A DNA stretch of 64,000 nt, taken from contig NZ_JAIVKI010000021.1 of the NCBI RefSeq assembly GCF_020524905.1, positions 1 through 64,000 on the forward strand, given 5' to 3'. The position numbers were made by a program, and so were the translations under genes. The DNA is from Microbulbifer variabilis (GTDB lineage Bacteria > Pseudomonadota > Gammaproteobacteria > Pseudomonadales > Cellvibrionaceae). Shown piece after piece: positions 9,285 to 19,704 of this stretch. The stretch's first letter is position 1. Each line of letters starts with the position of its first letter. The notes beneath the pieces were generated by a model. That model saw only the letters and a list, made by a program, of their open reading frames with translations. It did no database searches and was not told where the DNA came from.

Positions 9285-12200
9285 TTAACTCCCCTGTGCT
9301 TGCGCCTGGATCTTTTTGTAGTCTCGCCCTAAATACAAATACATGGCAGGCACAACAAAAAGAGTAAACAAAGTGCCAATAGTCATTCCTGAGGCGACCA
9401 CCAGCCCCATGGCAAAGCGAGCCCCTCCCCCGGGCCCAGATGCGAGCAACAAAGGCACCATTGCCAGTACCAGAGATGCTGTTGTCATCAATACGGGGCG
9501 CAGGCGAATGGAAGTGGCCTCCTCTATAGCCGTGCGCTTATCCAGCCCCCCCATTTGTAATTTATTGGCGAACTCCACTATCAATATTCCATGCTTGGAA
9601 ATAACACCAATCAGAGTCACCAATCCCACCTGTGTATAAATATTGAGTGTGGTTAGACCAAGACTGACAAAGATCATGGCACCGCATACACTCATGGGCA
9701 CAGTCACCAGCATAATGAGCGGGTCGCGCCAAGATTCAAACTGAGCTGCCAGCACCAGATAAATCACAATCAATGCAAAGAAAAAAGTCACCACCAATTC
9801 TGAGCCTTCCGTCTTGAACTGCCGGGATTGACCTGAGTAATCCACCGAGTACTCTGCTGGCAGTATTTCGTTAGCTGCGCTTTCCAATACCCCAAGCGCC
9901 TCCCCCAAAGTCACACCGGGCCGCGGCACTCCGGAAATCGTCACCGCATTGAGTTGCTGGAAGCGTTTTAATTGTTGCGGCTCCACGGTTTGACGCAGAT
10001 TTATCAGAGTATTTACCGGTACAAGGTCGCCATTGATCGCACGAATATAATATTGCTTCAATTGATCAGAAGTGAGTCGGTCGACCCGCTCAACCTGAGG
10101 GATCACCTTGTAACTACGATTATCAAGGGAGAAGCGGTTAACATAGGCACCGGAAAGCATTGCTCCGAGATCCCGGCCTAGGTCCACCATATCCACCCCC
10201 ATTGTAGCGGCCTTTTCCCGGTCTATTTCAATAACGATCTTGGGTTTGTCAATTTTCAGATCGGAATCCAAAAAAATAAATTTTCTACTCTGCAATGCCT
10301 TAGCCATAATCTCACTGGCAACATCAGCGAGGTTCTCCATAGGCTCTGTTGCCCCGATTACAAACTCAACCGGTAACTGACCACCCGCGGTGGGCAAACT
10401 TGGCGGCACTACCACTGCCACTTTGAGTCCGGCAATCTTGCGGACATCTTCACTGATTAATTCCTGCATTTCTTCAGTATCGCGTTGTCGCTTTTCCCAG
10501 GGCCCTAAAACAAACCCCGCGGTAGCATTGTTGACGCCATTACTAAAAGTACCAGCACCGTTGAGTAAGAAAATATTTTCTACTTCGGTGTAGAGATCGG
10601 CAATATCCACCAACTCTCCACTGTATTGCTCGACATAATCCAAAGTGGCATAGGCATCTGCAGTGGAGATAGTGAGTATCAAACCCCGATCCTCTGTAGG
10701 CTCCAACTCCTGAGGTGAGGTAATAAACAGGAAATAGCAGCTGACTAAAACAATCAGGCCAAACAGTAAAATAACCCCGCGCTCTTCTAACGCGTTGTGC
10801 AGACGTTTCTCAAACCCTTTTTGCAAATGGGTAAAGCGCCGTTCGAGCCAAACCTCCAAGCGCGAACCCCCACCCTCCCGCGGTTTCAAGATTCTTGAAG
10901 CCATCATCGGTGACAGTGTCAAGGCTACAACACCGGACAGGAGCACGGCACCCGCGAGGGAAAACGCAAATTCAATAAACAGGGTTCCGGTAAGGCCACC
11001 GAGAAAACCAATAGGAATGTAGACGGCAATTAGAGTTGTGGTCATGGCGACCACAGGCCAGGCCAATTCCCGGGCACCGACAATAGCCGCCTCTCGGGGC
11101 GAGAGCCCTTCCTCAATATGACGATGCACATTTTCCAAAACAATGATTGCATCATCCACGACTATGCCAATGGCCAGTACCATACTCAGCAGCGTCAATA
11201 AATTGATGGAAAAGCCCATCAGCAGCATCAGAAACATTGCGCCAACCAGGGAGAGAGGAAGAGCGATAGCTGGAATTAAAACGCTGCGCAGTGAACCCAG
11301 AAACAGGTAGATCACCACGATAACAATGATCACCGCTTCAATAATGGTACTTACAACTTCCGAAATAGAGTCCTGAATATATTCAGTGCTGTCATAGGGA
11401 ATTTCGCCCTGCATCCCTTCGGGTAACTGTGGGAAAATTTCACTCTCCAGTTTTTGTCGCACACGCTTGATAACATCCAGGGAGTTCGCATTCGGAGCCA
11501 CTTCGACAGCGATAAAAGTGGCGGACTGCCCATTGAATGTCACCGAGCTATCGTAAGTCTCGGCACCTAACTCAATATCGGCTATATCACCGAGCCGCAC
11601 CAACTGATCGCCACTAGCACGCACTACCAGATTTTGGAAATCCATTTGCCGGGAAATATCTGTATCCGCACGAATTTCCACCGCCACTCTCGAGCCCTTG
11701 GTAGCCCCCACCGCAGACAGGACATTGTTGTTACGCAGAGCATTGGACACATCCTCGGGAGTCACTTCCAGCGCCGCCATTTCTTTGGGCTTAAGCCAGG
11801 CGCGCATGGCAAAAGTGCTATCGCCGAGCAACCGCGCACGTTGCACACCAGCAACAGTAGCCAGCTTGGGCTGTACGACCCGGACCAAGTAATCGGTGAT
11901 CTGATTGTTGGCGAGAATCTCCGAGGAGAACGATAGGTACATAGCGGCGGTGGTCTCCCCCTGCTGCATCTCTACACTGGAGTCCTCCGATTCCTCGGGT
12001 AAATCGCTGCGTAGTTTATTGACCTTGGCGACTACCTGGGTGAGCACCTCATTCGGATCATAATCGAACCGAACATAGGCATTAATAGTGGAGAGCCCCT
12101 GAACGCTGGTGGAGACCATATAGTCAATGCCGTCTGCCGTAGCAACTTCTTGCTCCAGCGGCGTGGTAATAAAGCCCTGAACCAGATCGGAATCTGCGCC

Positions 12201-12356
12201 CACATAGACGGTGGAAACTGTGATAACCGCATTTTCCAGTTCCGGATACTGGCGAATATTTAATTCAGTAATTGAGCGCAAACCCAGCAGAAAAATAAAG
12301 AGGCTTACTACTGAGGCTAATACCGGTTTACGAATAAATATCTCAGTGAAGTTCAC
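9285..12356 (-). CDS. RND-family multidrug efflux permease
   Basis: Inner-membrane proton-driven transporter of the HAE1 (AcrB/MexB-like) class, 1023 residues, the expected length. It begins with the standard F-I-R-K-P-V helix, has two repeats of six membrane helices with large periplasmic loops, and carries the proton-relay Asp-Asp in helix 4 (V-V-D-D-A-I). It would expel hydrophobic or amphipathic compounds through the adaptor encoded just upstream and an outer-membrane channel encoded elsewhere. The start is GTG at 12356 with GGGAG five bases before it. It starts 18 bases after the adaptor ends, in one operon. No TolC-type gene and no TetR regulator are next to it. Confidence 0.93.
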   Translation of the reverse strand: MNFTEIFIRKPVLASVVSLFIFLLGLRSITELNIRQYPELENAVITVSTVYVGADSDLVQGFITTPLEQEVATADGIDYMVSTSVQGLSTINAYVRFDYDPNEVLTQVVAKVNKLRSDLPEESEDSSVEMQQGETTAAMYLSFSSEILANNQITDYLVRVVQPKLATVAGVQRARLLGDSTFAMRAWLKPKEMAALEVTPEDVSNALRNNNVLSAVGATKGSRVAVEIRADTDISRQMDFQNLVVRASGDQLVRLGDIADIELGAETYDSSVTFNGQSATFIAVEVAPNANSLDVIKRVRQKLESEIFPQLPEGMQGEIPYDSTEYIQDSISEVVSTIIEAVIIVIVVIYLFLGSLRSVLIPAIALPLSLVGAMFLMLLMGFSINLLTLLSMVLAIGIVVDDAIIVLENVHRHIEEGLSPREAAIVGARELAWPVVAMTTTLIAVYIPIGFLGGLTGTLFIEFAFSLAGAVLLSGVVALTLSPMMASRILKPREGGGSRLEVWLERRFTHLQKGFEKRLHNALEERGVILLFGLIVLVSCYFLFITSPQELEPTEDRGLILTISTADAYATLDYVEQYSGELVDIADLYTEVENIFLLNGAGTFSNGVNNATAGFVLGPWEKRQRDTEEMQELISEDVRKIAGLKVAVVVPPSLPTAGGQLPVEFVIGATEPMENLADVASEIMAKALQSRKFIFLDSDLKIDKPKIVIEIDREKAATMGVDMVDLGRDLGAMLSGAYVNRFSLDNRSYKVIPQVERVDRLTSDQLKQYYIRAINGDLVPVNTLINLRQTVEPQQLKRFQQLNAVTISGVPRPGVTLGEALGVLESAANEILPAEYSVDYSGQSRQFKTEGSELVVTFFFALIVIYLVLAAQFESWRDPLIMLVTVPMSVCGAMIFVSLGLTTLNIYTQVGLVTLIGVISKHGILIVEFANKLQMGGLDKRTAIEEATSIRLRPVLMTTASLVLAMVPLLLASGPGGGARFAMGLVVASGMTIGTLFTLFVVPAMYLYLGRDYKKIQAQAQGS

Positions 12357-12374
12357 CGCAACTCCCTATAGAAA

Positions 12375-13481
12375 TTAACTATTCCCAGGAGTGGGAGATG
12401 GGTTTTCCGGCGGTTTGTTCTCATTATTGATCACAGCTTTCTCACCATTGCGCAATTTGAGTAAGCCGCTGCTGGCTACCTCATCACCCTGTAATAATCC
12501 CTGTACAATTTCCACCAGATCGCCGCGTTCCTCTCCAGTTTTAACAAAGCGCTTATTTGCGGTGACAGTGCTATCAGCAGCACCTTTTTCCAATACAAAA
12601 ACCGAGACGCCATAAGGAGCAAATAACAGGGCTGTGCGGGGTACGACCAGTACACGGCGGCTAGCTTCTATCTGTACGGAAACCTGGGCAAACATACCGG
12701 GGCGCAAGTGTTTCTTGGGGTTTTCCAGTGTGGCCTGTATCAGGAAGTTGCGGCTGGCCTTATCCACTCTGGGATCAACGGCAGTAATCTTTCCGCTGTA
12801 GGTATTCCCAGGAAAGGCATCGGTAGTCAGGTTAATGGGCATCCCCTCCTTAACTAAGGCGTATTTTTGCTCGGGAAGGGAAAAATCGACAAAGATCGGA
12901 TCCAGCTGCTGTAGGGTCACCACTGCATCTCCAGGGCTGACATTCTGGCCCAGGTCTATTCGCCGAATACCCAAAACACCATTAAATGGCGCCAAGACTC
13001 GGCGCTGGTCCACCCTGGCGCGCTGTACTTCGATATTGGCCACTACCTGATCCAGGGTACTGCGCGCAGTATCTAGGTCCGCTTCTGTGGTCACCCCGCG
13101 CTCGGTGAGGGTTTTAATACGTGCATAATTGCGCCTTGCCAAACGCAGCTCGGCATCCAAAACCTGTAGCTGCGCTTTTTCCGGCTCAGCGAATATTTCC
13201 ACAAGGAGATCGCCTTTATGCACATACTGACCAGATTTAAAGTGAATGGCGCTCACAACACCCTGAGCTTCGGTAGTAACCTCAACGCCATTAACTGCGC
13301 GGACTGTGCCGACCCCACTTAAATCCTCCCGCCAATTTTGTACCTGGGCCTTTGCCGAAGTTACCGTAGGCGCCGGTAACGTCATAGTGTCCAGATATTG
13401 GCTCACCATACGATGGACAATAAATTTGTACGCAAAAATGCCGCCAAACAGTACCAGGCATCCAAGCAGCATTAGCATCAT
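12375..13481 (-). CDS. RND efflux periplasmic adaptor (membrane fusion protein)
   Basis: HlyD/AcrA-type adaptor that bridges the RND permease and the outer-membrane channel. An N-terminal membrane helix (about residues 3-18, no lipobox cysteine in the right place) anchors it. Then come a lipoyl half, a helical hairpin, the second lipoyl half, a beta-barrel and a membrane-proximal domain. The ATG at 13481 (a Met-Met pair) has no Shine-Dalgarno at normal spacing; the nearest, GGGGG, is 18-20 bases away. The same frame runs upstream through Arg, Lys, Ser to ATC and ATT codons, then a stop, so a non-AUG start at 13493 is possible (see findings). The C-terminus is Pro/Asn-rich. Confidence 0.9.
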   Translation of the reverse strand: MMLMLLGCLVLFGGIFAYKFIVHRMVSQYLDTMTLPAPTVTSAKAQVQNWREDLSGVGTVRAVNGVEVTTEAQGVVSAIHFKSGQYVHKGDLLVEIFAEPEKAQLQVLDAELRLARRNYARIKTLTERGVTTEADLDTARSTLDQVVANIEVQRARVDQRRVLAPFNGVLGIRRIDLGQNVSPGDAVVTLQQLDPIFVDFSLPEQKYALVKEGMPINLTTDAFPGNTYSGKITAVDPRVDKASRNFLIQATLENPKKHLRPGMFAQVSVQIEASRRVLVVPRTALLFAPYGVSVFVLEKGAADSTVTANKRFVKTGEERGDLVEIVQGLLQGDEVASSGLLKLRNGEKAVINNENKPPENPSPTPGNS

Positions 13482-13827
13482 GCGTTTACTGATAATTTAC
13501 CCCCGATCGTTTACAACAATTCCGCTGTGAATAAGCTGGAAAATAAGACAAGCCCCAACTCAACAGGCCACTAATTTCAGTTTATAAAGAAAATCCTGTG
13601 TATACCGGCAGACACTGATGGGGTTGTAAAAGAAAACAAATTTAGGTGACAAGTGGGGATATGGAGATACCTACACTCAGGCAGAAAATAGAGTGTCAAT
13701 CATCAAGGACAAGGGATTATTAAAAAGAGAAAGTGGACTAAAGAAGCATAAAAGTCTAGCTCAAAGACCAATGAAACAGATAATGACTTATCTGTTTCAT
13801 TGGCAGAACAAACATCAAGATGATCGC
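13482..13827. other. Intergenic region upstream of the RND operon
   Basis: About 346 bases between the clpB stop and the RND adaptor start, both on the minus strand. It holds a perfect long inverted repeat near clpB, annotated separately. The RND promoter must lie here, but I could not identify it with confidence. No coding sequence is supported. Confidence 0.4.
13768..13803. repeat. Perfect 16-bp inverted repeat after clpB
   Basis: Arms 13768-13783 and 13788-13803 are exact reverse complements with a four-base loop (TGAC). It begins 25 bases past the clpB stop, where a terminator is expected, but no strong T-run follows on the minus strand. It could be a clpB transcript-end hairpin or an operator for the RND operon. 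The first seems likelier from its position. Confidence 0.7.
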
Positions 13828-16431
13828 TTAGTGAAATACCGCCCGATCACCCTCGACATCCGCATGGATAGTGCTTCCGGGCGTAAACTTACCGGCAAGT
13901 ACATCCTGAGCCAGTGGGTTTTCCAGCCAGATCTGGATCGCCCTTTTCAGTGGTCGGGCGCCATAGACTGGATCAAAACCCACCTCCGCGAGCTTGTTCA
14001 GCAAGCCCTCAGAGACCTCCAGTTTCAGGTCTCGTTCACTCAAACGACGGCACAACTGGCCCAGTTGAATTTCCGCAATGGAACGCACTTCTGCCTTATC
14101 CAATGGGTGGAACACCACCACTTCATCAATACGGTTAATAAATTCCGGGCGGAAATGGTTACCCACCACCTCCATCACCGCATTTTTCATCTGGCGGTAG
14201 CGGATTTCTGCATCCAGATCGTCGCCATTTTGAGCACTGGCAAACTTCTGGATCAGATCCGATCCCAGGTTGGAAGTCATCACCACAACGGTATTACGGA
14301 AATCCACAGTACGCCCCTGACCATCGGTCAGGCGCCCATCGTCCAGTACCTGCAGAAGAATATTGAACACATCCGGGTGCGCCTTTTCCACTTCATCCAG
14401 CAGTACCACCGAGTAAGGCTTGCGCCGCACAGCCTCGGTCAAATAGCCGCCCTCCTCGTAACCCACATAGCCGGGAGGGGCACCGATCAGGCGCGCCACA
14501 GAGTGCTTCTCCATAAACTCCGACATATCGATGCGCACCATGGCATCTTCTGTGTCGAAGAGAAATTGCGCCAGCGCCTTACAAAGCTCTGTTTTACCAA
14601 CGCCAGTGGGGCCCAAGAATAAAAATGAGCCATTGGGGCGATTGGGATCGGCGAGGCCCGCGCGGGAGCGCCGCACTGCATTGGCCACAGCGTCGACGGC
14701 TTCGCCCTGCCCTATAACACGCTTGTGCAGCTCATCTTCCATTCGCAGCAGCTTTTCCCGTTCGCCCTCAAGCATTTTGGAAACTGGTATTCCGGTCCAG
14801 CGGGAAACGACTTCGGCCACCTCTTCATCGGTCACCCGGTTGCGCAATAGCCGCGGCTCTTCTGTAGCCTCATGGGTAGCAGCGGACTTTAACTGCTGCT
14901 CCAGCTGTGGGATCACACCGTATTGCAATTCTGACATACGGGTAAGGTCCCCGGCGCGACGCGCCGACTCCATATCCAGCTTGGCCTGCTCCAGTTTTTC
15001 TTTTAAATCATGGCTGCCGGCGAGCTGGGATTTCTCGGCTTTCCACACTTCCTCAAGGTCAGAATATTCTTTCTCCAGCTGGTGAATCTCCTCCTCCAGC
15101 TTGGCTAGACGCTTCTGCGTAGCCTCATCATCTTTATCTTTCTTGACCGCCTCGCGCTCAATTTTTAGCTGGATTAAACGGCGCTCCAGTTTATCCATCG
15201 ATTCCGGTTTGGAGTCTATTTCCATACGGATGCGGCTGGCCGCTTCGTCGATCAGGTCGATGGCTTTGTCGGGTAACTGACGATCAGTGATATAGCGCTG
15301 GGACAGTTTAGTGGCGGCAATAATGGCTGAGTCGGTGATATCCACACCGTGGTGTACTTCGTAGCGCTCCTTCAATCCGCGCAATATGGCAATGGTGTCT
15401 TCCTCGGTGGGCTCATCTACCAATACCTTTTGGAAACGGCGCTCAAGGGCGGCATCTTTTTCGATGTACTTGCGATACTCATCCAGGGTGGTGGCACCAA
15501 CACAGTGCAATTCACCCCGCGCCAATGCCGGTTTGAGCATATTGCCAGCATCCATAGCGCCTTCAGCCTTGCCGGCCCCCACCATGGTGTGTAATTCATC
15601 AATAAATAGAATAATCCGCCCTTCCTGCTTAGAGAGTTCATTGAGCACCGCTTTTAAGCGCTCCTCAAATTCCCCACGGAATTTGGCGCCGGCCAATAGA
15701 GCGCCCAGATCCAGAGACAACAGACGCTTGTCTTTGAGACCTTCAGGTACCTCACCGTTAACGATTCGCTGAGCGAGTCCCTCGACAATCGCCGTTTTAC
15801 CCACACCGGGTTCACCAATCAGTACTGGATTGTTTTTGGTACGGCGCTGTAGCACCTGAATCGTGCGGCGAATTTCATCGTCGCGGCCAATCACCGGGTC
15901 GAGCTTGCCGGATATCGCGCGTTCGGTCAGATCCAGAGTGTACTTGTCCAGTGCTTGGCGCGCTTCTTCCGCATTTGGATCGTCAATTTTTTCATCGCCA
16001 CGCACTTTTTGTATCGCCGCCTCTAATTGCTTTAAATCGCCATTGGCATTGAGAATTTTGGAAATTTCCCCCGCAGCGGAATCAAATGCCGCGAGTAAAA
16101 CAGTCTCACTGGAAATAAAACTGTCGCCATTCTTTTGTGCTTTTTTATCTGTGAGATTCATCAGGCGCATTAGCTCCTGAGACATACCAACATCCCCGGT
16201 CGGGGAGCTGATCGTTGGCAGCTGATCCAGTCTCTTGGCTAAATCGTTGCGCAGGCCATTCAGATTAAACCCCGCCTGGGATAAAAATGCGGGCACACTG
16301 CCGTTATTTTGGTTGAGCAGCGCGAGCAACAAATGTTCCGGGTAAATTTGGTTGTGGTCCCTGCCAACGGCCAGGGATTGTGCATCGGCAAAAGCTGCCT
16401 GCAGCGGGTTTGTCATTCGGTCTATGCGCAT
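13828..16431 (-). CDS. clpB: ATP-dependent disaggregase ClpB
   Basis: Hexameric AAA+ chaperone that, with DnaK, threads polypeptides out of aggregates after heat stress. The 867 residues show the full plan: N-terminal substrate domain, first AAA+ with Walker A G-E-P-G-V-G-K-T near 206, a long coiled-coil middle domain (about 400-525), second AAA+ with G-P-T-G-V-G-K-T near 605, and a C-terminal D2 domain. The start M-R-I-D-R-M matches the family, and AGGAG lies 12 bases upstream. A very good sigma-32 promoter at 16521-16548 fits heat-shock control. It lies downstream of pgeF in the same direction but is separated from it by 353 bases. Confidence 0.97.
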   Translation of the reverse strand: MRIDRMTNPLQAAFADAQSLAVGRDHNQIYPEHLLLALLNQNNGSVPAFLSQAGFNLNGLRNDLAKRLDQLPTISSPTGDVGMSQELMRLMNLTDKKAQKNGDSFISSETVLLAAFDSAAGEISKILNANGDLKQLEAAIQKVRGDEKIDDPNAEEARQALDKYTLDLTERAISGKLDPVIGRDDEIRRTIQVLQRRTKNNPVLIGEPGVGKTAIVEGLAQRIVNGEVPEGLKDKRLLSLDLGALLAGAKFRGEFEERLKAVLNELSKQEGRIILFIDELHTMVGAGKAEGAMDAGNMLKPALARGELHCVGATTLDEYRKYIEKDAALERRFQKVLVDEPTEEDTIAILRGLKERYEVHHGVDITDSAIIAATKLSQRYITDRQLPDKAIDLIDEAASRIRMEIDSKPESMDKLERRLIQLKIEREAVKKDKDDEATQKRLAKLEEEIHQLEKEYSDLEEVWKAEKSQLAGSHDLKEKLEQAKLDMESARRAGDLTRMSELQYGVIPQLEQQLKSAATHEATEEPRLLRNRVTDEEVAEVVSRWTGIPVSKMLEGEREKLLRMEDELHKRVIGQGEAVDAVANAVRRSRAGLADPNRPNGSFLFLGPTGVGKTELCKALAQFLFDTEDAMVRIDMSEFMEKHSVARLIGAPPGYVGYEEGGYLTEAVRRKPYSVVLLDEVEKAHPDVFNILLQVLDDGRLTDGQGRTVDFRNTVVVMTSNLGSDLIQKFASAQNGDDLDAEIRYRQMKNAVMEVVGNHFRPEFINRIDEVVVFHPLDKAEVRSIAEIQLGQLCRRLSERDLKLEVSEGLLNKLAEVGFDPVYGARPLKRAIQIWLENPLAQDVLAGKFTPGSTIHADVEGDRAVFH

Positions 16432-16784
16432 AAATGCAACTTCTCCTACTCGGGATTTTTTGTAGCACTGCGTCGATAGCTACCGGGAGGCGCCACGCTT
16501 CAGTGTAGTGATGAGAAGTAAAATAGGGGCGGGGGAAAGGTTTTCAATGATTTAAATCAATTGGTAGGAATTTCCGACATAAATCGTTAATGAGCAAAAT
16601 TATTTTTGCTGGAATGCAGTGTTAGCTTCCCACCTCGACTTGATTTGTGTACTCGGCGCCCCAATAACGATCAAATGAAAGTGGCGCGCTCTGCCATATC
16701 CTTATCGTAAGTGAGACCAAGTGAGAAAGGTGCGAGCGATATCATAGAGAGGAAAATAAAAGTCACTCGCCCTTGTTCATTTAA
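16432..16784. other. Intergenic region between pgeF and clpB
   Basis: 353 bases without a gene. The clpB heat-shock promoter occupies the part nearer clpB. The half next to the pgeF stop holds no terminator or other element that I can name. Confidence 0.5.
16521..16548 (-). promoter_or_regulatory. Sigma-32 heat-shock promoter of clpB
   Basis: On the minus strand TTGAAA (16542-16547) is followed after 12 bases by CCCCTATTTT, close to the sigma-32 consensus CTTGAAA and CCCCATNT. It lies about 90 bases before the clpB start and points at it. Confidence 0.8.
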
Positions 16785-17558
16785 TTAGCTTTCATCATCG
16801 GCCAGCCAGATTAACGATGCCATACGACCGGTGGTTTTTTCCCTGCGATAGGAAAAAAAGCGTTCGGCTTCATTGACTGTACAGTGTTCGCCACCATAAA
16901 TGCTCTCAACCCCGAGTTCAGCCAGTTCAGCCCGCGCCAAGGCATAGATATCGGCAAGGAAGTGCAAAGGCTTCTGGCTGTGGGGGCGGAAACACTGGGC
17001 AATCGCCTCGGTATGAGCACCACTTTGGGCATGCTCGAAGAAGACTTCTAAAACATCGACACCCGTTTCAAAAGCCTCGGGGCCTATCGCAGGCCCCAAC
17101 CAAACCAGTAATTCTTGTGGGTCGCAATCGAGTGCCGCAACCGTATTTCGCAATATGCCCTCGGCCAAGCCTCGCCAGCCCCCGTGCGCCGCCGCTACCC
17201 TGGTGCCAGCCTTGTCGCAAATAAGTACCGGTAGGCAGTCGGCGGTGAGAACGGCACAGACACCCCCACCCCCAATGTTAAAGCTGGCATCGGCGGTACG
17301 TACAAGTCCGTCAGCCTGTGCCTGAATAACCTTGTCACTGTGAATCTGTTCCAGCCACTGAGGCACCGCCGGCAGCTTCAACTCCTCCAACAACTGCCGC
17401 CGATTGGCCTTCACTGCAGGTTCCTCATCCCCCACATGAGCGCCGAGATTGAAGCTACTATAAGCCCCGCTGCTGGCACCGCCTTTGCGCTGAGTGGTTA
17501 CCGCGCGCACCTTGGCTGGAGCAGGCCAAGAGGGAATCAGGTAATGATCGATGGACAT
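16785..17558 (-). CDS. pgeF: Purine nucleoside phosphorylase, YfiH/LACC1 family
   Basis: Cytoplasmic member of the YfiH/LACC1 family, once called polyphenol oxidase. Members act as purine nucleoside phosphorylase/adenosine deaminase, and E. coli PgeF is linked to peptidoglycan fidelity. 257 residues is the usual length. Conserved metal/active-site parts are visible: T-A-D-C-L-P-V-L near residue 103, A-A-H-G-G-W-R-G near 118 and G-P-A-I-G-P near 155. It follows rluD (78 bases) in the same direction, the arrangement common in gammaproteobacteria. The ribosome site at 17558 is weak. Confidence 0.92.
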   Translation of the reverse strand: MSIDHYLIPSWPAPAKVRAVTTQRKGGASSGAYSSFNLGAHVGDEEPAVKANRRQLLEELKLPAVPQWLEQIHSDKVIQAQADGLVRTADASFNIGGGGVCAVLTADCLPVLICDKAGTRVAAAHGGWRGLAEGILRNTVAALDCDPQELLVWLGPAIGPEAFETGVDVLEVFFEHAQSGAHTEAIAQCFRPHSQKPLHFLADIYALARAELAELGVESIYGGEHCTVNEAERFFSYRREKTTGRMASLIWLADDES

Positions 17559-17636
17559 GCTATTTCTGCTTTATAACGATATTGCGAAACGAGCAGTGAC
17601 TGCCGCTTCACCTAAAGTAGCTGGGGCCACTGGTAT

Positions 17637-18593
17637 TCACTCGCGCTGGTCCCTATCGAGAAGATCGAGCAACTGGAGCATATCCGTTGGCATGGGAGCA
17701 CACCAGTGCATATTTTCCCCAGTCAGCGGATGAACCAAGGCCAGCTCTGCAGCGTGCAGGGCCTGACGTGGAAAGCCCTGCAGTGCCTGAACCAGCTCTC
17801 TGTTCGCCTCTGCAGGCAATTTGGGTCTGCCGCCATAAAGCGGGTCGCCCACCAAAGGATGGCGAATATGGGCCATATGGACACGAATCTGGTGGGTGCG
17901 CCCCGTTTCCAACTTACAGCGCAGTAAGGTGTGAGCGCGAAAGCGCTGCTGAACCTGATAATGGGTGATGGCTTCCTTACCACCAAAATCCAGCACTGCC
18001 ATTTTCAGGCGGTTCTGCCGATGGCGACCGATAGGCGCATCAACCTTTCCTGGCCCGGTTATATAACCTTGCACCAGGGCATCGTATTGCCGACTGACCG
18101 TTCTCTGTTTCAGCTGGTCTACCAGATGTACCTGAGCCGGCAGAGTCTTGGCGACAACCATCAAACCGCTGGTGTCCTTATCCAGGCGGTGCACAATGCC
18201 TGCCCGGGGGATCATTTCCTGGTTTGGGCAGTGATGCAGCAAGCCATTCAATAAGGTGCCATCGGGATTGCCCGCGGCAGGGTGTACCACCAAGCCTGCA
18301 GGTTTGTTAATCACAATGAGACTGTCGTCCTCGTAGACAATATTCAGGTCCAGGGCCTGGGCGGTCCAACTCCCCTGAGGCTCCAGCTCCGCTCGCAAGC
18401 TGAGCCGCTCACCGCCAAATAACTTATCCTTGGGCTTGGCAACAGCGCCGTTTAAGGTGAGTTGTCCGCCTTTGATCCAGGATTGCAGGCGAGAGCGGGA
18501 GTAATCGGGAATTAATTCGGCTGCCGCTTGGTCTAATCTTTGACCAGCCATACTGGCCGGTACTTCAATATCGAGTTTTAGGTGGTCATTCAT
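17637..18593 (-). CDS. rluD: 23S rRNA pseudouridine(1911/1915/1917) synthase
   Basis: Makes three pseudouridines in helix 69 of 23S rRNA, at the ribosomal subunit interface. An N-terminal S4 RNA-binding domain (about residues 15-75) precedes the catalytic domain with H-R-L-D-K-D-T-S-G, whose Asp is the nucleophile. The ATG at 18593 gives 318 residues, close to the 326 of E. coli. The longer open frame up to 18809 is rejected because it runs into the divergent bamD and lacks family similarity. No strong Shine-Dalgarno is visible. It shares a 94-base promoter region with bamD, a conserved divergent pair. Confidence 0.95.
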   Translation of the reverse strand: MNDHLKLDIEVPASMAGQRLDQAAAELIPDYSRSRLQSWIKGGQLTLNGAVAKPKDKLFGGERLSLRAELEPQGSWTAQALDLNIVYEDDSLIVINKPAGLVVHPAAGNPDGTLLNGLLHHCPNQEMIPRAGIVHRLDKDTSGLMVVAKTLPAQVHLVDQLKQRTVSRQYDALVQGYITGPGKVDAPIGRHRQNRLKMAVLDFGGKEAITHYQVQQRFRAHTLLRCKLETGRTHQIRVHMAHIRHPLVGDPLYGGRPKLPAEANRELVQALQGFPRQALHAAELALVHPLTGENMHWCAPMPTDMLQLLDLLDRDQRE

Positions 18594-18687
18594 CAAACAA
18601 TTGCAAATACTTTGGGCAGCTCCGGGACTGTGTTTAAATGTCTGGAGTGCCAGATTAATCTTGGCGGATAGTTTAATAAGGTAGAGT

Positions 18688-19644
18688 GTGAGAATGATAG
18701 AGCGAGGGGCTATACAAGCCTGGAAAATGCTGTGGCTGGCCTTGGTGTCCGCAATAATGGTTGCCTGCGCCAACACCGATGATTCAGAAAAGGGGCTGCC
18801 CACCGGCAACCGGACTGAGCAGGCCTTCTACGAGGCTGCCCAGCGGCAACTGCGTACCAGCCAATGGGACCTGGCGATCAAAAACCTGCGCGCCCTGGAA
18901 GACAACTTCCCCTTCGGCAACTACGCCGAGCAGGCCCAGCTGGAGTTGATCTACGCCTACTACCGCAATTATGAGAACGATGCCGCCATCGCCGCTGCAG
19001 ATCGTTTTATTCGCCTGCACCCGCAACACCGCAATGTCGATTACGCCTATTACATGAAGGGACTCTCCTCCTTCACCGAGGGTACCGGCCTGTTTGAGCG
19101 CTTTATGCCCACCGATCTGACCAATCGCGACCCTGGCGCTGCACGCGAGTCCTTCGCCTACTTCTCACAGCTGATGGCCCGCTATCCAGAGAGCCGCTAC
19201 GCCGCAGATGCGCAGAAACGCATGATTCACCTGCGCAACCTGCTGGCCCGCTATGAGATTCACGTGGCCAACTACTACTTCAAACGCGGCGCCTACCTCG
19301 CCGCCGCCAACCGCGGCCGCTACGTTGTGGAAAACTTCCAGCAGACCCCGGCTGTGCCCGATGCGCTCGCGGTAATGGTTCAGGGCTACCACTTGATGGA
19401 GATGCCCGAGCTGGAGGCCAACGCTCTGAGCGTGCTGCGCAACAACTACCCCAAGCATCCGGCTTTCAATGAAGATGGCACCTTCAACTACGCCTTCTTC
19501 AAGGGCGCCAGTGGTCGCAGCCTGGTCCACCGTGTAACTCTGGGGCTGTTTGAGAAGTCTGACCCACAAGGCTTCGACAGCCGTGAGCTTTACAACCCCG
19601 AGTACAATCGCGGTGAGGCTCCCCTCCCACCAGAGCTGATGTAA
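18688..19644 (+). CDS. bamD: Outer-membrane protein assembly factor BamD
   Basis: Lipoprotein of the BAM complex that helps BamA fold beta-barrels into the outer membrane. A short basic N-terminus and hydrophobic stretch end in M-V-A-C, the lipobox, with acylation expected at Cys27. TPR repeats follow (F-P-F-G-N-Y-A-E-Q and R-Y-P-E-S-R-Y-A are typical). At 318 residues it is on the long side because of a C-terminal extension. The start is GTG at 18688 with AAGG six bases upstream; the ATG at 18694 is an alternative. A strong bidirectional terminator follows. Confidence 0.94.
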   Translation: MRMIERGAIQAWKMLWLALVSAIMVACANTDDSEKGLPTGNRTEQAFYEAAQRQLRTSQWDLAIKNLRALEDNFPFGNYAEQAQLELIYAYYRNYENDAAIAAADRFIRLHPQHRNVDYAYYMKGLSSFTEGTGLFERFMPTDLTNRDPGAARESFAYFSQLMARYPESRYAADAQKRMIHLRNLLARYEIHVANYYFKRGAYLAAANRGRYVVENFQQTPAVPDALAVMVQGYHLMEMPELEANALSVLRNNYPKHPAFNEDGTFNYAFFKGASGRSLVHRVTLGLFEKSDPQGFDSRELYNPEYNRGEAPLPPELM

Positions 19645-19656
19645 GCACCCCTGTTA

Positions 19657-19694
19657 AACGTAAAAACGGCGCCTTATAGCGCCGTTTTTACGTT
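19657..19694. terminator. Bidirectional terminator between bamD and nadE
   Basis: Perfect 16-bp stem (19657-19672 / 19679-19694) with a six-base loop. A- and T-rich outer stem segments allow it to stop both bamD (plus) and nadE (minus). Confidence 0.9.
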
Positions 19695-19704
19695 CTGGGC
19701 TGGC

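Noticed and set aside
13693-14622. 309-codon plus-strand open frame opposite clpB
   Set aside because: Mostly antisense to the clpB 3' end, with no similarity to any family I know.
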